DNA of 64,000 nt from positions 671,010 to 735,009 of the forward strand of contig CAJGBI010000001.1 in NCBI GenBank assembly GCA_904424815.1, in the 5' to 3' direction. Shown here in pieces: positions 15,765-24,018 of this stretch. The notes beneath the pieces were generated by a model, which was not told the origin of the DNA, ran no database searches, and saw only the letters and a list, made by a program, of their open reading frames with translations. This DNA comes from Puniceicoccaceae bacterium Marseille-Q1082. GTDB lineage: Bacteria > Verrucomicrobiota > Verrucomicrobiia > Opitutales > Intestinicryptomonadaceae. The position numbers and the translations under genes are program-made. Position 1 is the stretch's first letter. Each line of letters begins with the position of its first letter.

Positions 15765-17945
15765 ATGCGCAATAGCGGCGAGCCGGTCAGCCTCGAGGGA
15801 GTGCTGGAAAGAATAGTTTTCTTCAACGAGGAAAACTGCTTTTGCATAGCCTCTCTCCGCCCGTCCGACCCGTCGTACAGGGAAAACGTCACGGTTTCCG
15901 GAATAATGCCGGCCGTCCAGTGCGGCGAAACCGTTCTCGTCAGGGGAGAGTGGGCGGCGCATCCGTCCTATGGCGCGCGCATAAACGTGAGGGAGTTCGA
16001 GTCGCGCCTGCCGTCCAACGTCTACGGCATCGAAAAGTATCTCGGCTCCGGACTCGTGGAGGGCATAGGCCCCGCGTACGCGAAAAAAATCGTAAAAAAA
16101 TTCGGCGAGGACACCCTGCGCGTCATAGATTCCGACTCCGCGCGCCTGACGGAGGTTAAAGGCATCGGCGCGGAGCGCGCAAGGCGCATAAAAAAGTCGT
16201 GGGACGAGCAGCGCGGCCTGCGAGAAATAGTCGTCGCCCTGCGCGTCTACGGGATAGGCATTGCCATGTGCGTCAGGATAATGAAGCGGTTCGGCTCGGA
16301 GAGCGCGGCAATCGTGCGCTCCAACCCGTACAAGCTCTGCCGCGAAATAGACGGAATCGGATTCAAGACCGCCGACAAGATAGCGCTGAATATCGGAATT
16401 TCAAACGAGAGCCCCGAGCGCATAGAGGCCGGCGTCCTCCACGCCCTCGCCGAACTCGAGGACGAGGGCGGAACATGCGCTCCCTTCGGCGAAATAGTGT
16501 CCCGCGCGGCGTCGCTCTTGCAGGCGGATTCGGCCAAATGCGCCGAGGGCGTCGAGAGGCTTTTGGCGTCGGGGGACGTAAAGCGCGTGGGCGACGGCGT
16601 ATTGCAGTCCGCGCCGCTTGACTTTGCCGAGCGGAAGATAGCCGGCAGCCTGGCGAGAATTTCGCGCGCGGCGTCGCTTCTGCCTCCGATAAAGGCGGAG
16701 GCGGCTGTGGAATGGGCGAAGGCGCGCGCAAACGTCGATTTCGCCCCCGAGCAGTCCGCGGCGATTCTCGCCGCCCTCAAAAACAAGTTCAGCGTGATAA
16801 CGGGCGGCCCGGGAACGGGAAAGACTACGATCCTTCGGGCGCTTTGCGACATATTGAAAGCCAAAAAATGCGTCCCCGCGCTCGCCGCGCCCACGGGGAG
16901 GGCGGCGCAGCGCATGGGCGAGAGCGCGGGAGTTGCGGCGCAGACTATACACAGGCTTTTGGGAATGGAGGGCGGAAAGTTCAAGCACAACGAATACAAC
17001 GCGCTGCCCTGCAAATTCGTCGTTATAGACGAGGCCTCCATGCTCGACACTAAGCTGGCTGCGGCGGTGTTTTCGGCGGTTCCCGACGGGGCGCACCTGG
17101 TTCTCGTGGGCGACACCGACCAGCTGCCGAGCGTCGGCGCCGGAAATGTCCTCAAAGACATCATTTCTAGCGGCAGGTTTCCCGTCACGCGCCTTGAGCG
17201 GATTTTCAGGCAGGGCGAGCGCAGCGGGATAGTCCTCGCCGCGCGCGCGATACTCGAGGGCAGGGACTCGCTCGACGCATTTCCGCCGTGCGCCCTCGAA
17301 GACGCCGATTTGTCGCGCGACGTGAATTTCATCTTCGCCGACACGCCGGAAGCCTGCACCCGCGCGTGCGTCCGGCTGATGTCGGGCGGGTTCGCAGGGC
17401 GCCTCGGCGCGGATCCGATAGCCGACATGCAGCTCTTGGCGCCCATGCACAGGGGGGCGGCGGGCATCGAGAATTTCAACGCCTCCATAAAGGCCGCGCT
17501 GAACCCGCGGACCGACGGAATGCGGTGGGCGGGAACCGTATTTTGCGTCGGCGACAAGATAATGCAGACGCGCAACAACTACGACATCGACGTCTTCAAC
17601 GGAGACATGGGAAGGGTCGTCCGCGTGGAGGGCGACAACTCCGGAATCGTCGCCGACTTCGACGGAAGGGAGGTTTTCCTGTCGAAGGGCGACCTCTCCG
17701 ACTTCCGGCAGGCCTACGCGATAAGCATACACAAGTCGCAGGGCAGCGAATTTCCGGTGGTAGTTATGCCGCTTTTGCGCCAGCACTTCATAATGCTGCA
17801 GCGCAACCTTCTCTACACGGGGCTGACGCGGGCGCGGAGAAAGGCGTTCATCGTTGGCGACCCGTCGGCGTGGAGCGCGGCGGTCGGCAATTCGCGCGCC
17901 GCCGAGAGGAGGACGTTTTTGAGGAGGAGGCTCGAATCCATATGA
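15765..17945 (+). CDS. recD2: RecD2-type SF1B DNA helicase
   Basis: 726 residues from ATG 15765; a TTG at 15735 overlapping the previous stop is an alternative. The layout is that of RecD2: N-terminal OB-like domain (LEGVLERIVFFNEENCF), tandem helix-hairpin-helix elements (about 90-210, with GIGPAYAKK and VKGIGAERA), then two RecA-like motor domains. Walker A is GGPGTGKTT (347-355), Walker B VIDEASMLD, motif III GDTDQLPSVGAG, and a UvrD-type C-terminal domain contains ISIHKSQGSEFP and LLYTGLTRAR. RecD2 acts as a 5'-3' helicase in repair in organisms without RecBC. Its stop overlaps the psd start. Confidence 0.93.
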   Translation: MRNSGEPVSLEGVLERIVFFNEENCFCIASLRPSDPSYRENVTVSGIMPAVQCGETVLVRGEWAAHPSYGARINVREFESRLPSNVYGIEKYLGSGLVEGIGPAYAKKIVKKFGEDTLRVIDSDSARLTEVKGIGAERARRIKKSWDEQRGLREIVVALRVYGIGIAMCVRIMKRFGSESAAIVRSNPYKLCREIDGIGFKTADKIALNIGISNESPERIEAGVLHALAELEDEGGTCAPFGEIVSRAASLLQADSAKCAEGVERLLASGDVKRVGDGVLQSAPLDFAERKIAGSLARISRAASLLPPIKAEAAVEWAKARANVDFAPEQSAAILAALKNKFSVITGGPGTGKTTILRALCDILKAKKCVPALAAPTGRAAQRMGESAGVAAQTIHRLLGMEGGKFKHNEYNALPCKFVVIDEASMLDTKLAAAVFSAVPDGAHLVLVGDTDQLPSVGAGNVLKDIISSGRFPVTRLERIFRQGERSGIVLAARAILEGRDSLDAFPPCALEDADLSRDVNFIFADTPEACTRACVRLMSGGFAGRLGADPIADMQLLAPMHRGAAGIENFNASIKAALNPRTDGMRWAGTVFCVGDKIMQTRNNYDIDVFNGDMGRVVRVEGDNSGIVADFDGREVFLSKGDLSDFRQAYAISIHKSQGSEFPVVVMPLLRQHFIMLQRNLLYTGLTRARRKAFIVGDPSAWSAAVGNSRAAERRTFLRRRLESI

Positions 17946-18853
17946 GCTTGCGTATATACAACATCTCAAAGGGCGCCTGCGAGGAGGAAAAAGTCTGCGC
18001 CGAAAGGCTCATGCGCTTTCTCTACGGCGGGCGCGCGGGCGGGGCGGCGCTCTGGCTGCTGGTCGCGCGCGGGATATTTTCGAGGGCGTGCGGGCTCTGG
18101 GCGGACTCAAAAATAAGCCGTTGCGCCGTTAAAAAGTTTATCGTCGAAAACGGCATTGACACGGAAGAGATGCTCAAAAACCCCGACGAGTTTAAGACGT
18201 TCAACGAGTTTTTCACGCGCGCGCTGAAATCGGGCGCAAGACCCGTAGGCGACGCGCAAAACCCGCGCGCGGTCTCCTTTCCGTCGGACGGGCGGCACCT
18301 TCTCATCCGAGGGGTATCGGGGGCGCGCTCGTTTTACGCAAAGGGCCAGGAGTTCAACCTTGCGGCGTTTCTCGGCGACGCGAAGCTCGCAAAAAGGTTT
18401 GAGGGCGGCGACATGCTGATTTCAAGGCTTAGCCCGATGGACTACCACAGATTCCACTACCCCGTTTCGGGGGAAATCGCCGTGCGCAGGAATGTCCGCG
18501 GAATGCTGTATTCGGTAAGCCCCATAGCCCTCGCGAAAAAACTCTCGATATTCTGGGAAAACAGGAGGGTGTTGAACCTCATAGAGACGGACGGCATGGG
18601 GCTTTGCGCGTTCGCGGAGATAGGGGCGACCAACGTCGGCACGATAGTCAATTTTGACGGCGTTTCCGCGCGCGTCAAAAGGGGGGCGGAGGCGGGGCTG
18701 TTCCGCTTCGGGGGCTCGTGCGTGGCGACTATTTTCGAGGGCGGAGTGCGGATAAATTGGAATCCGCGGCTTGCGGAGTACAGCGCGGAAAACATAGAGT
18801 GCTACGCGAGGGCGGGGGAAGTTGCCGGCTGCGCGGAATTTTCCAAAACCTGA
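17942..18853 (+). CDS. psd: Phosphatidylserine decarboxylase proenzyme
   Basis: 303 residues. It makes phosphatidylethanolamine in the inner membrane. The N-terminal FKTFNEFFTRALKSGARP is the classic family opening; MDYHRFHYPVSG supplies the conserved histidines (169 and 172). The self-cleavage site is FRFGGSCV, a GGS variant of LGST, with Ser259 becoming the pyruvoyl group. A hydrophobic stretch near residues 31-45 could anchor it. The ATG overlaps the recD2 stop (ATGA), and a large hairpin follows, so it is the last gene of the long bio-recD2-psd unit. Confidence 0.93.
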   Translation: MSLRIYNISKGACEEEKVCAERLMRFLYGGRAGGAALWLLVARGIFSRACGLWADSKISRCAVKKFIVENGIDTEEMLKNPDEFKTFNEFFTRALKSGARPVGDAQNPRAVSFPSDGRHLLIRGVSGARSFYAKGQEFNLAAFLGDAKLAKRFEGGDMLISRLSPMDYHRFHYPVSGEIAVRRNVRGMLYSVSPIALAKKLSIFWENRRVLNLIETDGMGLCAFAEIGATNVGTIVNFDGVSARVKRGAEAGLFRFGGSCVATIFEGGVRINWNPRLAEYSAENIECYARAGEVAGCAEFSKT

Positions 18854-18883
18854 TTTTTTCTTCCGGCATTTGCGGACGAAGGC

Positions 18884-18926
18884 GGCGCAAAACCGGCGCC
18901 GTTTTTGCGCCGGCGGATTGTTTTTT
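18884..18926 (+). terminator. Hairpin terminator after psd
   Basis: Long stem GGCGCAAAA/TTTTGCGCC (18884-18892 with 18903-18911), whose loop contains a further GC palindrome, followed after eight bases by six T residues. The spacing to the T run is loose, but position and stability fit the end of the operon. Confidence 0.6.
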
Positions 18927-19196
18927 AAGTTAGGTTTTTCAGCATTGGTGGACGCGAATTTTAGGAAGAGCTTGTGCGCGAAATCGCGCCCGCATTTGCC
19001 GCGCGGCTTTTCACTCTGCGGCGCGTTTGCCGCTGGACTCAAAGCCATTGCAGTGACGCAGGGGAATCCAATCCCGACGGAAGCGCGATTTCAAGAGGCA
19101 AAGGGAGGCATGAACATCCGTCCCCCATCATTGCAAAAACCGCGCCGCGGCGCCACAAACGGCGCGCAAAAAAATAAAAAAACGGGGAAATAGAAC
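18927..19196. other. Intergenic stretch, no gene seen
   Basis: About 270 bases between the psd terminator and the tRNA promoter. Short frames exist but none has a coding look. GC palindromes near 19142-19167 are followed by an A-rich run, which is the wrong order for a plus-strand terminator. Confidence 0.4.
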
Positions 19197-19224
19197 TTGA
19201 CTTGAAAGAGCCGAAGGGTAAATT
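19197..19224 (+). promoter_or_regulatory. Promoter of the tRNA genes
   Basis: TTGACT (19197-19202), a 16-base spacer and TAAATT (19219-19224). This places the transcription start about 10 bases before the tRNA-Met gene. Confidence 0.5.
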
Positions 19225-19240
19225 GACAATCTTTAAATTT

Positions 19241-19312
<72 letters not shown>

Positions 19313-19365
19313 CGTGAATTTCAGTTTTAAGCGCAAATGGTTAAAAAAACCTGCGCTGAATTTCA

Positions 19366-19453
19366 GGAGAGGTGACGGAGTGGCCGAACGTGCGCGATTG
19401 GAAATCGCGTGTGGGTCAAAAGCCCACCGGGGGTTCGAATCCCCCCCTCTCCG
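19366..19453 (+). tRNA. tRNA-Ser (GGA anticodon)
   Basis: 88-base class II tRNA: acceptor GGAGAGG (19366-19372) with CCTCTCC (19446-19452), discriminator G, no encoded CCA. Anticodon stem CGCGA/TCGCG encloses loop TTGGAAA, anticodon GGA (reads TCC and TCT). The long variable arm GTGGGTCAAAAGCCCAC is characteristic of serine tRNAs. Confidence 0.95.
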
Positions 19454-19474
19454 TTGTTTGATTACAGCGCGCGG

Positions 19475-19483
19475 CGTTTACGT
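19475..19483 (+). repeat. Direct repeat flanking the insertion sequence, left copy
   Basis: CGTTTACGT, identical to 20781-20789 on the other side of the ISL3-type element; probable target-site duplication, lying one base outside the left inverted repeat. Confidence 0.6.
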
Positions 19484-19484
19484 C

Positions 19485-20780
19485 GCTCTACGTCAAAGAT
19501 TGTGGAATGGGAGAAAAAAAGAGGGCAAAGAGAATAAAAAATGTTCTACAATGCCCAATGTGTTAATCAAGGGTTACAAGATACTCAGGACAGTAAGTGT
19601 TGGTCAAGACTTTTCGCTTGCGGAAGTTGAGCATAAGCAGTCGGGTATACCCGACTGCTTATGTGGGTCGCATCGTTTGATTCATTACGATTCCTACCGG
19701 CGTTATATTAAGCACGTCTCTGAAAACGGAGCTATTTATCATCTCAAGGTAAAATGCAAGCGTTACAAGTGTCTCGATTGCGGGCGGGTCTTTCGCGAAA
19801 GGCTTGAGGGAGTAAGGCCTTACGCTCGTCACTCGGAGAGGTTCAAAAACAGGCTCGTAAGTGAATACGCTCGGAACGTTTGCAATAAGGCTATTGCCCG
19901 GATTTACCGCATATCTGCAAGCACGGTTGAGCGGGCAATCCACAGTAGGTACGAGCAAAAGCTCAAAGAGCAAATCAACTATCCTTGTCCTGAAATTATA
20001 GGAATAGACGAGCACACAATCCACAAGGGTTACAAGTTTGCGACTACGATAGCCGACTTATCGCACCACAGGGTATACGATGTTATTAAAGGGAAGAGAC
20101 ATATCGATATAGCAGGCGCGCTAATGTCGTACAAAGGCAGGGAAAATGTGAAGGTAGTGTGCATGGATTTATCGAGCGGATATCGAAGTATCGTAAGGAG
20201 ATGTTTTCCGAGGGCGAAGATAGTAGCGGATAGGTTTCATGTGATACGATTAGTGCTCCACCACTTTATGGAATTTTGCAAGAGTGCGCAGGAAGAAGTA
20301 AAGTGGAAGAGATCGATTACTTATCCTTTGCGGAAAAGGAGAGAGAGGCTAAAAGCGCAAGAGATGGAGCGGCTTAAAAGCTTTTTTAGTGGAAATCCGG
20401 CAATAGAGCTTGCGTACGAATTTAAGGAGCGATTATGCGGGCTATTGAATAAAAAGAGTCAGACGGCAAAGCAATGCAGGGATAACATAAGAAAGTTAAA
20501 GGAAATGATGAAGATAATGAAATACGAAGCGCCGACAGAGTTTGGGAAGCTTGCGGAAACGATAAGCGAATGGTTTGCGCCGATAATCAGAATGTGGAGA
20601 TTTACAAAAAATAACGGAATAACGGAGGGCTTCCACCGCAAGATGAAGTTGATACAACGCAGAGCCTATGGATACAGAAACTTTGAAAATTACAGACTGA
20701 GAGTCCTCGTGGAATGCGGGGTGAATCTATGAAAGGCAAATCTAAAAAATCAACCTATTCCACAACCTTTGGTGTTGACC
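19485..20780 (+). mobile_element. ISL3-family insertion sequence
   Basis: 1296-base element with one transposase gene. Imperfect terminal inverted repeats: 19485-19511 against 20754-20780 share the core AAAG-TTGTGGAAT-GG, with scattered mismatches outside. The right end reads GGTC on the complementary strand. A nine-base direct repeat (CGTTTACGT) flanks the element. The insertion is 31 bases past the tRNA-Ser gene. Ends, size and an intact transposase suggest a recent, possibly still active copy. Confidence 0.85.
19551..20732 (+). CDS. ISL3-family transposase
   Basis: 393 residues from the ATG at 19551 (MPNVLIKGYKILRTV); the frame runs open further upstream through the tRNA gene, which is not coding. 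An N-terminal zinc-binding part (CLCGSH, then CKRYKCLDCGRVF) is followed by a helix-turn-helix region (NKAIARIYRISASTVERA). The DDE nuclease domain has GIDEHTI (first Asp), DLSSGYR...FPRAKIVADRFHV (second Asp) and GITEGFHRKMKLIQRRAYG (Glu). All three acidic residues and the C-terminal YRNFENYRLRVL block are kept, so the enzyme looks intact. Confidence 0.93.
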   Translation: MPNVLIKGYKILRTVSVGQDFSLAEVEHKQSGIPDCLCGSHRLIHYDSYRRYIKHVSENGAIYHLKVKCKRYKCLDCGRVFRERLEGVRPYARHSERFKNRLVSEYARNVCNKAIARIYRISASTVERAIHSRYEQKLKEQINYPCPEIIGIDEHTIHKGYKFATTIADLSHHRVYDVIKGKRHIDIAGALMSYKGRENVKVVCMDLSSGYRSIVRRCFPRAKIVADRFHVIRLVLHHFMEFCKSAQEEVKWKRSITYPLRKRRERLKAQEMERLKSFFSGNPAIELAYEFKERLCGLLNKKSQTAKQCRDNIRKLKEMMKIMKYEAPTEFGKLAETISEWFAPIIRMWRFTKNNGITEGFHRKMKLIQRRAYGYRNFENYRLRVLVECGVNL

Positions 20781-20789
20781 CGTTTACGT
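20781..20789 (+). repeat. Direct repeat flanking the insertion sequence, right copy
   Basis: CGTTTACGT immediately after the right inverted repeat, matching 19475-19483. Confidence 0.6.
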
Positions 20790-20835
20790 TTTTTGCGTTG
20801 GCGGTTTTTTTATCCCGAGCCGCGGGCGGTTTCGG

Positions 20836-21531
20836 CTATTGCGGATTTTCTCTTTGCTTTTGCCGGAATTTCCCGATGCGGCCGACGGCTTTCAACGCAT
20901 AATGCGCGACAAACGCCCATAGCGCCATTATGGCGGCGTTCGCGAGAAAAAACAGGATGGGGGGCGATTCGGGATCCCAGAAATCAAACGAATACCCGAG
21001 GAAGAGTTTTGAAAACATGCCGCGCTCAAATGAGGCCCAAACGCCGCAAGCCGCCGCCGCAATGCCGAAAATTCTTAACGCCGCGGCGCGCATATTCGAG
21101 GCGGCGTTTTTATTCAATCCCATCGCGCCCAAAACCATCTCCCAGTGCATTCCCAAATGTATCGCCGCCAAGACTGGCATCCAGTATGCCGCAGTCGCGT
21201 GTATTTGCCGCAATTCCATGTTTCCGGGCAGCTCCAGAAACGCGAGGATGTACTTTGACTGCATAAAGCCGGTGGCTGCCACCAGAAGCGCGTCGGCTGC
21301 CAACGCGAAATCGACCGAGGCGTTTGCAATGCGCCTTGCCCCGTATCTTCCGGAGAGGAGGCGGGCGTACCAGCCGCAGTTGGCCGCGTTGTGAAGCGCG
21401 AACAACAGCGCGGCGGCGAGCCCTATCCATTCGTGCGCAAAATCGCCGGTTATGCGGAAGGCGAGCGCAAAAAGCAGCGCTCCCGTCATGGAGAGGTCGA
21501 GGGCGAGGCGGACTTTCAGCGGCACTTTCAT
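20836..21531 (-). CDS. DUF4405-like cytochrome b-type membrane protein
   Basis: 231 residues from MKVPLKVRLALDLSMTGALL. Several transmembrane helices are evident, and histidines are placed as in DUF4405/cytochrome b561-like proteins (FAHEWIG, LLFALHNAANC, RQIHATAAYW, AIHLGMHWEM, FVAHYALK), which could hold haem. The ATG overlaps the stop of the exported flavodoxin (ATGA), so the two are translationally coupled. I infer an electron-transfer partner in the inner membrane. Many family members are uncharacterised. Confidence 0.75.
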   Translation of the reverse strand: MKVPLKVRLALDLSMTGALLFALAFRITGDFAHEWIGLAAALLFALHNAANCGWYARLLSGRYGARRIANASVDFALAADALLVAATGFMQSKYILAFLELPGNMELRQIHATAAYWMPVLAAIHLGMHWEMVLGAMGLNKNAASNMRAAALRIFGIAAAACGVWASFERGMFSKLFLGYSFDFWDPESPPILFFLANAAIMALWAFVAHYALKAVGRIGKFRQKQRENPQ

Positions 21532-22091
21532 TTTAGCCCGTTTTTTGTCAGCCATTCGTCGAGGTCTTTCGCAAGCGAGCGCCCGCCCGAGTAGTGCACC
21601 GAAAGCGGTGTCTTTATAGGCGAGCCGGGGCATAGTTTCGCTATGGCGGAAACGCTCTGCCCGAGCCTTCCGCCCCCGTGGCTGCAAAACGGTATGATCG
21701 ACTTTCCCTTGAAGTCGTAGGATTCCAGAAAAGTCGCAATCGGCATCGGTATCGACGCCCACCAGTTGGGGTATCCGAGCAGAATGGAGCCGTAGTCGCC
21801 CAGATTTTCGAAACTGTTTTTGAGCTTGGGGCGCGCCCGCTTTTTCTGGTCGCTCAGCGCTTCGTCGAGGCAGGTGTTGTAGTTTCTCGAATACGGCTTT
21901 TCGAGCTCGAGCTCAGCGATGTCGGCGCCGGTTATGGATTTGATTTTTTTTGCGATGCCCCGCGTGTTGCCGCTCCACGAAAAGTAAACGATGAGCGCTT
22001 TTTTTGCCGGCGCGGACGGCGCGCTTTGGGCGCGCAGGCATCCGAGAGCCATTGCCGAGCAGAGCGATATCATGAATGTTTTTCTGTCCAT
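21528..22091 (-). CDS. Exported flavodoxin-fold protein
   Basis: 187 residues. An N-terminal export signal (MDRKTFMISLCSAMALGCL, cleavage near AQSA) precedes a flavodoxin domain. The FMN phosphate loop is YFSWSGNTR (about 36-44), and the later GYPNWWASIPMP and CSHGGGRLGQS segments are those of the flavodoxin_4 type. A flavodoxin outside the cytoplasm is unusual; the RK-x-F near the start could be a weak Tat-like motif, and tatA is present in this window. The ATG overlaps the preceding stop by one base, and its own stop overlaps the DUF4405-like gene. Likely role: electron carrier or quinone/disulfide-related reductase in the envelope; substrate unknown. Confidence 0.85.
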   Translation of the reverse strand: MDRKTFMISLCSAMALGCLRAQSAPSAPAKKALIVYFSWSGNTRGIAKKIKSITGADIAELELEKPYSRNYNTCLDEALSDQKKRARPKLKNSFENLGDYGSILLGYPNWWASIPMPIATFLESYDFKGKSIIPFCSHGGGRLGQSVSAIAKLCPGSPIKTPLSVHYSGGRSLAKDLDEWLTKNGLK

Positions 22092-22918
22092 TATTTCTTT
22101 CCCTCCTGTTTCTTATCCGCGTTCCGCGCGAGGCGCAACCCCCTGTTGTACATTGCGCTGTCCGGCTCCGCAGCCGACCTGAACGCCGAACGCAAATGCT
22201 TTCCGAAATCGTTCCATCCCCCGCCGCGGCATACGCGGAACTGCCCGTTTTCGGCGCCGCGCGGATTGGATTGCGCCGCCGCGCCATATTCACCGTATAT
22301 GTCCCAGCACCATTCCGCCACATTGCCGTGCATGTTGAAAAATCCCCATGCGTTTGGTTTGAACGAGTCCGTCGGGAGAGTTTTGCCCCTGAACCTTCCG
22401 GATGGGCCGTCTTCGTACGGGTAGGTGGCGTAGTAATTGGCGAACTTGTCTGTCGGAACCGGCCCGAAATTGAACGGCTCGGAGCTTCCCGCGCGGCATG
22501 CGTATTCCCATTCCGCCTCTGTGGGGAGGCGGTAGCCGTCGGCCTCCCTGTTCCAGACGACTTTTTCGCCGTCGATGGCGTAAGCGCATTGCAGCCCTTC
22601 CGCTTTGCTTTTGGCGTTACAGAAGCGCACGGCGTCAAACCATGTCACGTTTTCGACCGGAAGATCTTTTCCCTTGAATTCGCTGGGGTTTTTGCCCGTG
22701 AACTTTTCGTATTCCTCCTGCGAAACCTCGCGTTTTGCGAGGAGGAAGCCCGATACGGCAACTTCGTGGGCGGTTTCGTCCTTTTCGCGCCACGCCTCGG
22801 TTTCGGGGCTCCCCATGGCAAATGTTCCGCCGCTTACGAGCGCAAAATCGCCGTCGTCGGCAATGCAGCGCGACGCGCACGCCGCCATCAAAGCGCATAT
22901 TTCAATCGTTTTTTTCAT
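22091..22918 (-). CDS. Exported SUMF1/formylglycine-generating-enzyme-type protein
   Basis: 275 residues with signal peptide (about 1-20, ending CIADDG). The FGE-sulfatase domain is complete: GGTFAMGSPETE, KREVSQEEYEKF, PVENVTWFDAVRFCN, RLPTEAEWEYACRAG, MHGNVAEWCWD and FRVCRGGGWND. True formylglycine-generating enzymes use two cysteines late in the domain (Cx4C). That pair is not evident here, so this is probably a C-lectin-like SUMF1 protein with another role. It is the first gene of a three-gene operon with flavodoxin and DUF4405-like protein. Confidence 0.85.
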   Translation of the reverse strand: MKKTIEICALMAACASRCIADDGDFALVSGGTFAMGSPETEAWREKDETAHEVAVSGFLLAKREVSQEEYEKFTGKNPSEFKGKDLPVENVTWFDAVRFCNAKSKAEGLQCAYAIDGEKVVWNREADGYRLPTEAEWEYACRAGSSEPFNFGPVPTDKFANYYATYPYEDGPSGRFRGKTLPTDSFKPNAWGFFNMHGNVAEWCWDIYGEYGAAAQSNPRGAENGQFRVCRGGGWNDFGKHLRSAFRSAAEPDSAMYNRGLRLARNADKKQEGKK

Positions 22919-23324
22919 TTCTTGTCTTCAAACATAATCGGTTTCCATTTTTTAACCGCCGCGATTATATCATAAAATCCCGCCAAAGTGCATACCTATT
23001 CCTGCCGTTTTATTGCCTGATATTCTCATTTTATTATTTCTCCATAGTTGGATTTTTTTTAGTCGGAAAATATTAAATAATAAATGAGTTTATTTATAAT
23101 ATTAAAAAATAGATTTTATTTGAATTCTGCTCCGCGAACGGCTCCGGACAAGGGATTTATCGGGCAATGGACAATTCATTTTAGAACGTTGGGATATTGG
23201 GGGGAGGGAATCGCCGTTTTTTGCGGGACGGCGACGGCGGGATAATATTTTCCGGCGGCATTTTCGTTAATTTTGTTGCCATATCGCGCTTGGAAGGGCA
23301 TATTTGGCGCAAAAATCCGCCATT
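22919..23324. other. Divergent promoter region with an imperfect inverted repeat
   Basis: About 400 bases between the SUMF1 operon (leftward) and the TetR gene (rightward), visibly AT-rich from 22975 to 23130. AATATTA (23069-23075) and TAATATT (23097-23103) are the ends of an imperfect AT-rich inverted repeat that could be an operator or stem-loop. GGAAGGG at 23292-23298 could be a Shine-Dalgarno for a TTG start of the regulator. No gene seen. Confidence 0.4.
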
Positions 23325-23912
23325 ATGAAGGATACGAAAGAGAGAATAATGGAGGCCGCGTTTGCGCTCATGATAAAAAACGGCGTGGACGCCGTTTCGA
23401 CGGGCGACATAACCAAGGCGCTTGGCCTTTCCAGAAGCCTTCCGTACAGGTATTTTTCAACGAAGCGCGAACTCGTCTACGAGACGTTCAAGTTGTATTT
23501 TTGCGACAGGTTTTTCCCTGACCCCGGGGCTCCCGCTCCGTCAACCCTCTACGGAGCCGTGTGGCTCGTGGCGGACAGGCTTTCCGAAATTATGAATTCC
23601 CTCGGGAAATCCGTCGGCGGCAGGATAGACGTGTTCGACTACAACGCGCTCTACCTCGAGGCTTTGAAGCGCGAGCCGCGGTTTAAAAGGTATGCGTCCC
23701 TGCAATCCGCCAAATTTTCAGGATGCGTGGACCGCGCAATCGCGTCCGGCGAAATAAAGCCGCTGTCTTCGGATTTTGTAAAGCGCATACTTTTGGACAT
23801 TTTCGGAAGGGGGTCGGATATCCTTTCTAAAAAGAGCCCGAAGCGCAATCTCGAAAACATTATTTCGGACATGCGCGACTTTTACGAGCTTGTGAAATCC
23901 CCCCGCCGTTAG
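23325..23912 (+). CDS. TetR/AcrR-family transcriptional regulator
   Basis: 195 residues from MKDTKERIMEAAFALM. The N-terminal HTH is canonical for TetR: AAFALMIKNGVDAVSTGDITKALGLSRSLPYRYF (split by position 11-45). The ligand-binding part has no family I recognise. An upstream TTG (23304) six bases after GGAAGG is a possible alternative start. It is divergent from the SUMF1-flavodoxin-DUF4405 operon, which it most likely controls; flavodoxin genes next to TetR repressors are a common arrangement. Confidence 0.9.
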   Translation: MKDTKERIMEAAFALMIKNGVDAVSTGDITKALGLSRSLPYRYFSTKRELVYETFKLYFCDRFFPDPGAPAPSTLYGAVWLVADRLSEIMNSLGKSVGGRIDVFDYNALYLEALKREPRFKRYASLQSAKFSGCVDRAIASGEIKPLSSDFVKRILLDIFGRGSDILSKKSPKRNLENIISDMRDFYELVKSPRR

Positions 23913-23923
23913 GCCGCAAAAAA

Positions 23924-23960
23924 GCGGGCGGTGAGGATTTTCCCGCGCCCGCAAATTTTT
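23924..23960 (+). terminator. Terminator between convergent genes
   Basis: GCGGGCG (23924-23930) pairs with CGCCCGC (23946-23952) over a 15-base loop, then a T run (23956-23961). An A run precedes the stem, so it may also stop leftward transcripts. Confidence 0.65.
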
Positions 23961-24018
23961 TCTCCCGCGCTCCGGCTTGGAAGCGGGCAAGCAATCGCCG
24001 CCTACGGCTTTTAACCGG

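Noticed and set aside
16247-17969. 443- and 522-residue minus-strand open frames
   Set aside because: Both are antisense to recD2, which has all helicase motifs; the translations are Arg/Ala/Ser-rich with no domain pattern.
19314-19550. N-terminal extension of the transposase through the tRNA-Ser gene
   Set aside because: It would translate a tRNA gene and the IS end; ISL3 similarity begins after the ATG at 19551.
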